DNA of 22,141 nt, taken from NCBI GenBank assembly GCA_010029175.1, contig RGNC01000011.1, forward strand, positions 1-22,141. The letters are read 5' to 3'. Shown here one piece after another: positions 14,041 through 21,933 of this stretch. The notes under the pieces were generated by a model, which worked only from the letters and a program-made list of their open reading frames with translations, was not told where the DNA came from and made no database searches. Positions within the stretch are counted from its first letter, which is position 1. Each line of letters opens with the position of its first letter. The DNA comes from Synechococcaceae bacterium WB8_1B_136. Its GTDB lineage: Bacteria; Cyanobacteriota; Cyanobacteriia; PCC-6307; Cyanobiaceae. Both the position numbers and the translations under genes were made by a program.

Positions 14041-14577
14041 ATGACCCGCTGGAGTTCCCGACTCGAACACCGCTTTGAGCGCTGGCTGTGGCGGTTCAGG
14101 CTGATCGCCATCCTTCCGGTGGTGATGAGCCTGGTGAGCACTGCGGCCGCCTTCGTGGGCGGCACCACTGAGATCCTGCACGCCCTGAGTCGCCTGTTGG
14201 ATGGATCGCCAGACGACAGCACCTCGATCGCCAAATTGCTGGGCGAACTGGTGGGCGGGGTGGACCTCTACCTGATCGGCATCGCCCTGCTGATCTTTGG
14301 CTATGGGGTGTACGAACTGCTGATTTCCGACATTGAGGCCGCCCGCCAGACCCGGGGCGAGGGCAACGGCACCGGCCTGCTCGACATCCGCAGCCTCGAC
14401 GCCCTCAAGGAAAAACTGGTGAAGGTGATCGTGGTGGCGCTGATCGTGGCCGGCTTCAAGGCCATGCTGGTGTTTCCGATCAGCACCCCCAACAACCTGC
14501 TGGTGTTCAGTGCCAGCGTGCTGCTGCTGGCCCTGAGCGCCTGGCTGGTGGCCGGCGGCCCCAAGGCCAAGTCATGA
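14041..14577 (+). CDS. UPF0114/YqhA-family membrane protein
   Basis: A 178-residue membrane protein. The start MTRWSSRLEHRFERWLWRFR is basic and amphipathic, followed by a helix (about 22-42), a polar loop, a second helix (DLYLIGIALLIFGYGVYELLI, about 75-96), a soluble loop with LDIRSLDALKEKLVKVIVVA, and two further helices. FRLIAILPVVMSL, GYGVYELLIS and the LDALKEKL segment are typical of the UPF0114 (YqhA) family, whose function is unknown. There is no clear Shine-Dalgarno site. The stop overlaps the pyrC start by four bases (ATGA), so it is translated together with dihydroorotase, and it is the first gene of the plus-strand series. Confidence 0.88.
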   Translation: MTRWSSRLEHRFERWLWRFRLIAILPVVMSLVSTAAAFVGGTTEILHALSRLLDGSPDDSTSIAKLLGELVGGVDLYLIGIALLIFGYGVYELLISDIEAARQTRGEGNGTGLLDIRSLDALKEKLVKVIVVALIVAGFKAMLVFPISTPNNLLVFSASVLLLALSAWLVAGGPKAKS

Positions 14578-15698
14578 CGGCCATGGCCCAGGCATCCGCA
14601 GGCAGCAGCCTTTCAAATCGCCGGCTGCGGATCCGCCGGCCAGACGACTGGCATGTGCATCTGCGCGATGGCCCCATGCTGCAGGCGGTGGTGGGCCATA
14701 CAGCCAGGCAGTTCGCCCGCGCCATCGTGATGCCGAATCTGCGGCCGCCGATCACCACCGTGGCGGCAGCGGTGGCCTACCGCCACCGCATCACCGCCGC
14801 CCTGCGGGCCAGCGAGGGGGAGTGGAAGGCGGCGGGCTTCACCCCGCTGATGACGGCCTATCTCACCGAAACCCTCCCACCGGCGGAGCTGGAGCGGGGC
14901 TTTGCCGAGGGCGTGTTCACGGCCGCCAAGCTCTATCCCGCCGGTGCCACCACCAACAGCGATGCCGGCGTGCGCGATCCGCTGCACATCGCCTCCGCCC
15001 TGGAGACGATGGAGCGGATCGGCATGCCGCTGCTGATCCACGGCGAGGTGACCGACCCCGCGGTGGACATCTTCGATCGCGAGGCTGTGTTCATCGAGCG
15101 TCACCTGGTGCCGCTGCTGCGGCGCCATCCAGAGCTGAAGGTGGTGCTGGAGCACATCACCACGGCCGAGGCGGCGCAGTTCGTGGCCGAGGGCCCCGCC
15201 ACTCTGGCCGCCACGATCACACCGCACCACCTGCACATCAACCGCAACGCCCTGTTTCAGGGCGGCCTGCGGCCCGATTTCTACTGTTTGCCGGTGGCCA
15301 AGCGCGAGCGGCATCGGCTGGCCCTGCGGGCCGCAGCCACCTCCGGCAACCCGCAGTTCTTCCTCGGCACGGATTCAGCGCCCCACCCCCGCCATGCCAA
15401 GGAGGCGGCCTGCGGCTGCGCCGGCATCTACAACGCCCCCTTCGCCATCGAGAGCTATGCGGTGGTGTTCGAGCAGGAGAACGCCCTCGAGCGGCTGGAG
15501 GCATTTGCCAGCATCAATGGCCCACGCTTTTATGGGCTGGAGCCGAACGAGGGCCAACTCGAGCTCGAACGGCAAGCCCCCAACGACGACGAGCCTGGAG
15601 TCCCCTTGATCCTGCAGCTCGCCAACGGCACCGCCACGCCAACCGCTCTTGTGCCATTCCATGCCGGGGAGCAGCTGCCCTGGCGCGTGGTGTTGTGA
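14574..15698 (+). CDS. pyrC: Dihydroorotase, homodimeric type
   Basis: A 374-residue enzyme of pyrimidine synthesis that interconverts N-carbamoyl-aspartate and dihydroorotate in the cytoplasm. All metal ligands of the E. coli-like class are visible: His27 and His29 in DWHVHLRDG, Lys119 (the carbamylated lysine, in AAKLYPAGATTNS), His156 in HGEVTD, His194 in LEHITT and Asp267 in GTDSAPH. The substrate-binding LRDG and N of MPNLRPP are also present. The start at 14574 overlaps the upstream stop; an ATG nine bases later is possible. The stop shares one base with the start of a porin gene (TGATG). No other pyrimidine gene is nearby, so the unit with UPF0114 and a porin is not a pathway operon. 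The sequence looks intact. Confidence 0.97.
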   Translation: MTAMAQASAGSSLSNRRLRIRRPDDWHVHLRDGPMLQAVVGHTARQFARAIVMPNLRPPITTVAAAVAYRHRITAALRASEGEWKAAGFTPLMTAYLTETLPPAELERGFAEGVFTAAKLYPAGATTNSDAGVRDPLHIASALETMERIGMPLLIHGEVTDPAVDIFDREAVFIERHLVPLLRRHPELKVVLEHITTAEAAQFVAEGPATLAATITPHHLHINRNALFQGGLRPDFYCLPVAKRERHRLALRAAATSGNPQFFLGTDSAPHPRHAKEAACGCAGIYNAPFAIESYAVVFEQENALERLEAFASINGPRFYGLEPNEGQLELERQAPNDDEPGVPLILQLANGTATPTALVPFHAGEQLPWRVVL

Positions 15699-17041
15699 TG
15701 CTGATCCGGCCCCGACTGCTGCTCAGCCTCTGCCTGTGGTGCGGGATCTCAGCTCCGGGCCTGCGGGCCGAGGAGCTTGCCCCCGGGCCTGGGGCCGCCC
15801 CCCCCGAGCGCCTGGAGGTGCGCGAGGGCTGGCTGGCGGCACAGCAGCTGTTTCGCCTGCCCCCCTGGATGGAGCTGGGGCTGGAGTTCACCGCCGAGCC
15901 CCTGGGCAACCCCAGTGGCGGCCTGACCCAGCAAAGCAACTGGATGCAGCAGACCACGGCCACCCTGGCCGTGGGATCGGGGCTGGCCAAATCGATCGAC
16001 ACCTGGAGCGAGGCGGACCACTGGCGCGTCAACCTGACGCTGAACCACTACAGCGGTGATCCCAACTACGCCGCTCAGATCGGCGCCCAGTTCCCCCTGC
16101 AGCAGGTGGCCTTCCCCGATGGCTTCTGGCTGAGTGAGGTGAGCGTGGCCCGCGAGCTGGGGGAGGGCTGGTTTGGCGTGAAGGGGGGCATCGTGCCCCT
16201 GAACCCCGATTTCGTGGCGGCACCGATTTTCGATTACTACGTGCATTCGGCGCTGAACAACACCCTCAACATCACCCTCAACGACCTGCCGATCAGCCCC
16301 TTCGCCGCCACCGGTGCCATCGCCACCCTGCGGCCCGCCGCGGATCTCACGTTGCGCTACGGCGCGTTCAACCTCAACAGCGTGGTGCCGATCGCCCAGT
16401 GGCTGGGGGTGGATCCGCTCGTCCCCCCCGGCAACGGCTGGGCGCAGCTGCTGCAGCTCACCTACAGCCCCGCCTGGCTGGCTCCGAAAGCTGAAACCCC
16501 GCTCCAGGCCTGCCGCACCGCCGCAGGCCTGCGCACCGTCCAGAGCGGTTGCGCCAAGCCGGTGACGGTGCAGCGACAGCTGCCCGCAGGCCTGATCCAG
16601 GTTGGGGGATACAGCACCCCCGAGCAGGGCAATGGCCTCTACGGCACCGTCTCGTGGGGCATGCCGTCCCCCCTGGGACTCGACACCCGCTTCTGGGTTG
16701 GAGGCCAGCTGTCTCCCGAGGCCGGCAATGGCAGCGACGCCGGCAGCGATGACATCGACGTGTCGCCTTACTTCATCGGCGGCGGCCTGGTGACCCAGGG
16801 GCTGCTGCCGGGGCGCCCGTTGGATGTGTTCATCCTCGGCGTGGGCCGCAGCGGCATCAACGGCGCCCTGCTCGGGTTGTCCCAGAACGGCTACGAGGCG
16901 ATGGTGGAGGTGGGTTATCAGCTGCAGCTGAACCAGACGCTGGCGCTGCAGCCCACGCTGCAGTGGATCGTGAATCCCGGCGGCAGCGGAGATCTGTCGG
17001 GGATCTTCGCCGCTGGCGTGCAGATCTCGCTCACCTTCTGA
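15698..17041 (+). CDS. OprB-type carbohydrate porin without SLH domain
   Basis: A 447-residue outer-membrane protein. Residues 1-24 form a signal peptide (cleavage after GLRA). The rest is a beta-barrel with alternating strands and many aromatic girdle residues. The stretch WSEADHWRVNLTLNHYSGD, the FDYYVHSALNNTLNITLNDLPIS region and TLRYGAFNLN resemble carbohydrate-selective OprB porins. The protein ends in SLTF, with the terminal Phe used by barrel assembly. Many cyanobacterial OprB-like porins carry an N-terminal SLH domain that anchors them to the wall; none is visible here. Two cysteines in a loop (ACRTAAGLRTVQSGC) may form a disulfide. The start shares a base with the pyrC stop. The solute is unknown, and sugar is only a family-based guess. 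Confidence 0.82.
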   Translation: MLIRPRLLLSLCLWCGISAPGLRAEELAPGPGAAPPERLEVREGWLAAQQLFRLPPWMELGLEFTAEPLGNPSGGLTQQSNWMQQTTATLAVGSGLAKSIDTWSEADHWRVNLTLNHYSGDPNYAAQIGAQFPLQQVAFPDGFWLSEVSVARELGEGWFGVKGGIVPLNPDFVAAPIFDYYVHSALNNTLNITLNDLPISPFAATGAIATLRPAADLTLRYGAFNLNSVVPIAQWLGVDPLVPPGNGWAQLLQLTYSPAWLAPKAETPLQACRTAAGLRTVQSGCAKPVTVQRQLPAGLIQVGGYSTPEQGNGLYGTVSWGMPSPLGLDTRFWVGGQLSPEAGNGSDAGSDDIDVSPYFIGGGLVTQGLLPGRPLDVFILGVGRSGINGALLGLSQNGYEAMVEVGYQLQLNQTLALQPTLQWIVNPGGSGDLSGIFAAGVQISLTF

Positions 17042-17132
17042 GCCCTGGCAGTGCCGCTGGCGCCCAGCGCTCGACAGGGACGGCTGCAGGCCGCAGAGTG
17101 ATGCCGATCCGCCCGCTGGCCACCGCGCCCTG

Positions 17133-18428
17133 ATGCTCACCGCCGCCCAGCGCCGCACGGCCGCCCTGGCCGCCCTGCTGGGCAATGCCCTGGAGTGGTA
17201 CGACTTTGCCGTTTACGGCTACGTGGCCAGCGCCCTCGGGCGGGCCTTCTTCCCGGCAGAGGCACCGGCGCTGCAGACCATGGCCTCCTTCGGCGTGTTC
17301 GCCGTGGGGTATCTGATGCGACCCGTGGGCAGCCTGCTGCTGGGCCCCATCGGCGATCTGCTGGGCCGGCGGCAGATGCTCAGCCTGAGCATTGTGATCA
17401 TGGGCCTCTCCAGCCTGCTGATCGGCCTGCTGCCCACCCATGCCCAGATCGGCGCAGCGGCTGGCATCCTGCTGGTGCTGCTGCGGATGCTGCAGGGCTT
17501 TTCCGTTGGCGGAGAGTTCACCGGCAGCATCACCTATGCCGCCGAGGCGGCCCGATCCAGCCATGCCGGCCTGCTCTCCAGCCTGGCCACCGCCGGCGGG
17601 CTGGTGGGGTTCAGCCTGGGTTCCCTCACGGCGGCCGTCACCGGCTGGAGCCTCGGTGATGCCGCCATGGCGGCCTGGGGATGGCGGCTGCCCTTCCTGC
17701 TGGGCGCTGCCGTGGCGGTGCTGGGTCTGTGGATGCGGCGATCGATGCCGGAAACCCTGCCGCCGGAGGAGGACGCCACGCCGATCCGCTCCTTCAGCGC
17801 CCTGGCAGGCGCCGTTGGCTGGCGACTGCAGGAGGTGATCCGGCAGTGGCGGCTGGTGCTACAGGTGATCGCCCTGGTGAGCTTCGCCAATGTGGTGTTC
17901 TACGTGGCGTTCGTGTTCCTGGTGGACCACGCCGGCCAGGTGAGCGGCAACAGCGCCGGAGCGAACACGGTGGCCACCCTGCTGCAGACCCTGGGCCTGC
18001 CGGTGGTGGTGCTGGGCGGACACCTGGCGGACCGCCATGGCCTGGTGATCGCCAACCGCTGGGGCAACCTGGCGCTGCTGGTGGTGATGCCCCTGGCCCT
18101 GCTGATCGGCCAGGGCGGCAGCCTGGCCCAGCTGGCCATCGGCCTGGCCCTGGTGGTGGTGCCGCTGATGGCCACCATGGGGGCCCAGGGGGTGCTGGGA
18201 GTGGCCCTGGTGCCGCTTCGCCAGCGCTGCGCCGTGTTTTCGATCGCCTACTCCCTGGCCATGGCACTGTTCGCCGGCACCGCCCCGCTGGTGGCGAGTT
18301 GGTTGCTGGAGGCGCGCGGCTGGCTCTGGGGAACGCCCCTCTATTGCCTGATCTACGCACTGCTGGCCATCTGGGCCGTGCAGGCCAGCCGCGGATCGGA
18401 CCGCTTCAACGCCACTCCCCAACCCTGA
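17133..18428 (+). CDS. MFS transporter, metabolite:H+ symporter (MHS/ProP-like)
   Basis: A 431-residue major facilitator protein with 12 predicted helices. The MHS signature is clear: NALEWYDFAVYGY (18-30) in helix 1, RPVGSLLLGPIGDLLGRRQM in the helix 2-3 loop, and RMLQGFSVGGEFTGSITYAAE around helix 5. The second half has GGHLADRHGL, the equivalent loop. The family includes ProP, KgtP and ShiA, which take up osmolytes or organic acids with protons. It lacks the long C-terminal coiled coil of ProP, so osmosensing of that kind is unlikely. The gene follows the porin after 91 bases, which hold a possible 10-codon leader ending in a TGATG overlap with this start. A metabolite entering through the porin could be its substrate; that is inference. 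Confidence 0.88.
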   Translation: MLTAAQRRTAALAALLGNALEWYDFAVYGYVASALGRAFFPAEAPALQTMASFGVFAVGYLMRPVGSLLLGPIGDLLGRRQMLSLSIVIMGLSSLLIGLLPTHAQIGAAAGILLVLLRMLQGFSVGGEFTGSITYAAEAARSSHAGLLSSLATAGGLVGFSLGSLTAAVTGWSLGDAAMAAWGWRLPFLLGAAVAVLGLWMRRSMPETLPPEEDATPIRSFSALAGAVGWRLQEVIRQWRLVLQVIALVSFANVVFYVAFVFLVDHAGQVSGNSAGANTVATLLQTLGLPVVVLGGHLADRHGLVIANRWGNLALLVVMPLALLIGQGGSLAQLAIGLALVVVPLMATMGAQGVLGVALVPLRQRCAVFSIAYSLAMALFAGTAPLVASWLLEARGWLWGTPLYCLIYALLAIWAVQASRGSDRFNATPQP

Positions 18429-18462
18429 GGTTCCCAGCAGCCCCCAGCGCGCCGATCAGCCC

Positions 18463-20034
18463 ATGGCTCTCTCCTTTCGCGAACTCCAGGCCCAACTGCA
18501 ACCCGACTGGGGGTGTGAGCACAGCGGCGATGGTGCCGGCTTCGATGTGCTGGTGGTGCCCTCGCTCTCCATGGACCGGGCCCAGATGGCCCTGGTGACA
18601 GGAGCACACCACTACGAGGAACGCCAGCTGTTCTCCCTGATGCGGCTACGGGATCCGGGGGTGAGGGCGGTGTACGTCACCAGCAAGCTGCTGCCGGAGC
18701 TGGTGGTGGATGCCGTGTTGGAGCTGCTGCCGGGGGTGCCCACCTCCCATGCGCGGCGGCGGTTGCAGCTGTTCGATGCCGACGACGCCAGCGATCGACC
18801 CCTGGCCGAGAAATTGCTGGAGCGGCCGGCGCTGCTCAATCGGATCCAGGAGCACTTGCGGCTGGGGCGCAGTTTCATCAGCTGTTTCGTGGTGAGCGAT
18901 CTGGAAAAACAACTCTCCGAGCGCCTGCAGATCCCACTGCTGGGCACCGATCCCGCCCTGGGCTACTGGGGCAGCAAGGCCGGCAGTCGGGAGCTGTTCG
19001 CCCGCTGCGGTGTGCCCCATCCACCCGGCAGCGGCCTGGTGCACAACCTCAACGATCTGACCGAGGCCATCGCTGAGCTGTGGGAACAGCATCCAGGGCT
19101 GCGGCGCTGTGTGGTGAAGCTGAATGAGGGCTTCAGCGGCGAGGGCAATGCGCCGTTGGCCCTGGAACCGCTCCAGCTGCAGGAGCTGAGTGGCGCCGCA
19201 CGGCGACAGCAGCTCCGCCAAGCCCTGGACAACCTGCCCATGCCAGCGCAGCAGTGGCGCGATCTGATGCGGAGCCAGGGGGCGCTCGTGGAAGCGTGGC
19301 TGGACGGGGGCGAAGCCTTGAGCTCCCCCAGCGTGCAGGGCACCATCCATCCAGGGGGCACGGTGGAGCTGCTCTCCACCCATGAACAGATCCTGGGCGG
19401 CCCCAGCGGCCAGACCTACCTGGGTTGCCAATTCCCGGCGGAGAGCGACTACCGACTGGCGTTGATGCGCCACGGCCAGGCCATCGGCGAAGCCCTGGCC
19501 AGCGAGGGCGCCCTTGAGCGCTATGCCGTGGATTTCATCGCACGCCGCATCAACGGCCAATGGGATCTGCAGGCGATCGAGGTGAACCTGCGCCAGGGCG
19601 GCACCACCCATCCCTACATGGCACTGCGGGCGATCACCACGGGCCAACTGGATCCGGCCACAGGGCTGTTTCTGGCTCCCACCGGCCAGCCCCTGCACTA
19701 CGTGGCCACAGACAACCTCAGCGATCAGCGTCTGCGGGGGCTGCTACCCGCCGATCTGATCGACATCGTGGCCGACGACGATCTGCACTATGACCCTGCG
19801 CGCCTGCGGGGCAGTGTGTTCCATCTCCTGGGCTGCCTGTCGGAATTCGGCAAGCTGGGCATGACCTGCATCGGTCGCAGCCGCGAAGAAGCCGAAGCGG
19901 TGTACAACGCCACCGCTGCAGGCCTGATCGATCGGGCTGCAGCCCTGCAGGCCACTCCCCAGGGCGAGGGCTCAGCGGAACAGCGAGTTGAGCAGATTGC
20001 TGAGCCCGATGCCCAGGGCCTCATTCAGAGCTGA
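18463..20034 (+). CDS. ATP-grasp ligase of the PGM1-related type
   Basis: A 523-residue protein whose middle and C-terminal parts form an ATP-grasp fold. Visible motifs are VVKLNEGFSGEGNAPL (from residue 217, with the ATP-binding Lys219), LVEAWLDG (about 275), DLQAIEVNLRQGGTTHPYM with metal ligands Glu373 and Asn375, and GSVFHLLGCLSEFGKLGMTCIG (from 450), which matches the C-terminal domain of PGM1-like peptide ligases. The N-terminal 200 residues hold an alpha/beta domain with DVLVVPSLSMD. PGM1 of Streptomyces joins a nonproteinogenic amino acid to a peptide in pheganomycin synthesis; cyanobacterial relatives have no assigned product. The start ATG at 18463 lies 34 bases after the MFS stop, so both may be transcribed together. 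The last 21 codons overlap the convergent YcgJ-like gene. Confidence 0.82.
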   Translation: MALSFRELQAQLQPDWGCEHSGDGAGFDVLVVPSLSMDRAQMALVTGAHHYEERQLFSLMRLRDPGVRAVYVTSKLLPELVVDAVLELLPGVPTSHARRRLQLFDADDASDRPLAEKLLERPALLNRIQEHLRLGRSFISCFVVSDLEKQLSERLQIPLLGTDPALGYWGSKAGSRELFARCGVPHPPGSGLVHNLNDLTEAIAELWEQHPGLRRCVVKLNEGFSGEGNAPLALEPLQLQELSGAARRQQLRQALDNLPMPAQQWRDLMRSQGALVEAWLDGGEALSSPSVQGTIHPGGTVELLSTHEQILGGPSGQTYLGCQFPAESDYRLALMRHGQAIGEALASEGALERYAVDFIARRINGQWDLQAIEVNLRQGGTTHPYMALRAITTGQLDPATGLFLAPTGQPLHYVATDNLSDQRLRGLLPADLIDIVADDDLHYDPARLRGSVFHLLGCLSEFGKLGMTCIGRSREEAEAVYNATAAGLIDRAAALQATPQGEGSAEQRVEQIAEPDAQGLIQS

Positions 20035-20739
20035 ACCGGATCCAGCGGTGCCGCCATTGGCGCGGGTGGCGATCAGCTGCATATCGGCCCAACGGAAGGT
20101 CACGTTGCGGCCCTGAACCGTGGCAGTCACGGGCCAGCTGTTGCCGCTGGCATCCTGGATCACGGTCACGCCATCGCGCTGGCGGAAGCTGTAGCTGCTG
20201 CCATTGCCCAGGGTTGCATCAAACCGGGTGCGGTTCTTGTCGGTGTGGCTCACCTTGCGCAGGGTGCAGGATCCTGAGAACTGGCGCAGGCCGCCGCGAT
20301 AGAGCTGGCAGTAACCGGCGTCGGTCTGATCAACGCGATTGGGATTGTTTGGGTTGTAGCCCGATCCCCCCGGGTTGTAACTGCCGCCGCCATAGAGCTG
20401 CTGGGTGAGGGCTCCATCCACCTGGCGCCTCCCCCAGCCATCGCTCCAGCAGGTGCGCACAGCGCTGGAGCAGGCGGCACCAGTGCTGAGGCGGAAGTCT
20501 GTGGGGGCAGGACCACCAGCCAGTTGGTTGAGCACGTTCTGGGCAGCAAGCTGGCCGTAGTACTGCTGGGTGAGGGCGAGAGAGAGGCCCTGGCGGTCGT
20601 AGCAGACGCGGCCCCGCTCATCGCACACCACCCCGGGGCTGGGGGCATTCACCTGGGCCCTGGCGGGCAGCACAGCCAGGGGCAGCGCGGCCACGACGGC
20701 CGCAGCCACAGCCAGCGGGCACAGGGACAGACGGGGCAT
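19972..20739 (-). CDS. Secreted YcgJ/Fels-1-like protein
   Basis: A 255-residue exported protein. From the ATG at 20739 the signal peptide covers residues 1-28 (cleavage after PARA); a TTG at 20793 would give a long polar extension and is rejected. The N-terminal mature domain PGVVCDERGRVCYDRQGLSLALTQQYYG resembles the Fels-1 prophage protein-like/YcgJ domain. A Gly/Asn/Pro-rich linker (GGGSYNPGGSGYNPNNPN) follows, then a second domain with DAGYCQLYRGGLRQFSG. Six cysteines in the mature part could form three disulfides. It should be periplasmic or released. Its function is unknown. It overlaps the 3' end of the convergent ATP-grasp gene by 63 bases. A decayed copy of the N-terminal domain lies at 21478-21669, so the family was once duplicated here. 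Confidence 0.78.
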   Translation of the reverse strand: MPRLSLCPLAVAAAVVAALPLAVLPARAQVNAPSPGVVCDERGRVCYDRQGLSLALTQQYYGQLAAQNVLNQLAGGPAPTDFRLSTGAACSSAVRTCWSDGWGRRQVDGALTQQLYGGGSYNPGGSGYNPNNPNRVDQTDAGYCQLYRGGLRQFSGSCTLRKVSHTDKNRTRFDATLGNGSSYSFRQRDGVTVIQDASGNSWPVTATVQGRNVTFRWADMQLIATRANGGTAGSGSALNEALGIGLSNLLNSLFR

Positions 20740-20980
20740 GAACGTGGAGAGCAAGCTGCCCAAACTTCTAGCCAGGGAAACGGCCCCGATCAATCAGGGT
20801 CTGGACAACGCCACCACCGGCGACGCAGCTGACCAGGCTGTGGCAGCAAAGTGCTGGCAGAGCATTCCAAGCAGCAGGGGAGCTGGGCTGGGAACTTGAG
20901 CCGCGGCGATGCATCCATCAAGCCATCGTCCTACAGGCTGTTCCGCGTTATGCAGCACAGCCAGGCTTACTGGGCACTGT
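20740..20980. other. Gap between two minus-strand genes
   Basis: About 240 bases upstream of the YcgJ-like gene. I see no gene, strong hairpin with a T run, or clear promoter. Short open frames here do not resemble any protein I know. Confidence 0.5.
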
Positions 20981-21484
20981 TTAACGAGGATGTGAATCTT
21001 CTGACGTGCTAGAGGCCTGGGCCGGCAGCCGTTGCAGGCAGGCTTGCTCCAGCAGCTCCAGGTAGCGGGCCTGGGGTAGATTAGCCATGGCGCGGGCTTC
21101 GGCTTCCCGTCGCCGGCGATCGGGTTGCACCAGCGCATCGAGTTCGAGGCGATCCTGGCGGGTCAGGGCCTGGGCGATGTCGCCATCGGACAACCAGGGG
21201 GCATCCAGAAGGCACAGGCTTTGTGCCAGATGCCATCCCTCATGGCGCAGGGTGAGCGCGCGATCACCCCGTTCACACACCACGACCTTGCGCTGCCCGC
21301 GGACGTAGAGCCCATCGAGAGTGGGTTCACGGCAGCGGGGGTGCTCGCTGCTCACCTCCACCCCACGTGTGTTGAAGGCGGCTAGCAACTCATTCCAAGC
21401 ACGGGGGTCTGTTCGGGGAGTCGCCGGCCGCAGAAACGGCAGATTCAGGATGAAAGCCAGAAGCAACGGGCCACTGATCAACAA
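20981..21484 (-). CDS. Membrane-linked putative HExxH metallopeptidase, 5' end possibly lost
   Basis: A 167-residue protein from a TTG at 21484. A hydrophobic segment (about residues 2-18, ISGPLLLAFILNLPFL) suggests a membrane anchor or signal. The core contains LTLRHEGWHLAQSLCLLD, where HEGWH (81-85) fits the zinc-peptidase motif HExxH, preceded by YVRGQRKVVVCERGDRA. An Arg/Glu-rich helix follows (RRREAEARAMANLPQARYLELLEQACLQRL). I do not recognise the family, and a third zinc ligand is not obvious, so activity is uncertain. The start is weak: no ATG or GTG between it and an in-frame TGA upstream, no Shine-Dalgarno site, and the adjacent DNA is a remnant of another gene. The 5' end may therefore have been replaced. 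It could also be an inactive structural homologue. Confidence 0.55.
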   Translation of the reverse strand: MLISGPLLLAFILNLPFLRPATPRTDPRAWNELLAAFNTRGVEVSSEHPRCREPTLDGLYVRGQRKVVVCERGDRALTLRHEGWHLAQSLCLLDAPWLSDGDIAQALTRQDRLELDALVQPDRRRREAEARAMANLPQARYLELLEQACLQRLPAQASSTSEDSHPR

Positions 21485-21669
21485 AAGATACCAGTGGGGG
21501 CTTGGTCAACAAACGTGACCGACCAACGGAAATCTCGGCTGTTGGTCTGGCTCAGGTTGCGCTGGAGGTTATCGGTAGCAACCTGACTATAGTTGATCTG
21601 GGTCATGCCGATTGAAGGACCATCGCTGTCGTAGCAGACCTGGCCCACCGAATCACACACCACGCCCTG
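21478..21669 (-). pseudogene. Remnant of a second YcgJ/Fels-1-like gene
   Basis: The frame reads QGVVCDSVGQVCYDSDGPS and then MTQINYSQVATDNLQ up to SRDFRWS, aligning with the N-terminal domain of the intact protein at 19972-20739 (GVVCD, G.VCYD, G.S, .TQ..Y, DFR.S). Just upstream, in frame, is a TAG (21670-21672), with no signal peptide before it; similarity stops near base 21520 and the frame ends at 21478. Signal and second domain are both missing, so this is a fragment. It touches the doubtful start of the HEGWH gene, so loss of both ends may come from a single rearrangement. Confidence 0.7.
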
Positions 21670-21933
21670 CTAGGGGTGGGCAAGGCCGGTGGGTGGGCAA
21701 TCGCTACGCCTGGGGCCGCATGGGCAGGGAAGTCACAGAACACAACCCCGACCCTAGGGGCTTCTGGCGATGGTGAACCTGAGCCAGAGCTTTAACTCTC
21801 CCGCCCTGGCACATCGCGTGATCGGGAGAGCACACCATAAACCGCCCAGTTACAGGGTTATGGCAAATGCACCACATGGGGGATGCGGTGGCGGCCCTCT
21901 ACGGCGATGCTGCACACGTGAGCGCAACCAGCC
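21670..21933. other. Intergenic region before the last gene
   Basis: About 264 bases without a convincing gene. It contains a perfect 8+8 inverted repeat at 21796-21830 and a CCCTAGGG palindrome near 21752-21761. It probably carries the promoter of the secreted protein gene at 21934. Confidence 0.5.
21796..21830. repeat. 8+8 inverted repeat
   Basis: CTCTCCCG (21796-21803) and CGGGAGAG (21823-21830) are perfect reverse complements around a 19-base spacer. There is no T run, so it is not an intrinsic terminator. It lies about 104 bases upstream of the ATG at 21934 and could be a regulatory hairpin or binding site. Confidence 0.5.
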
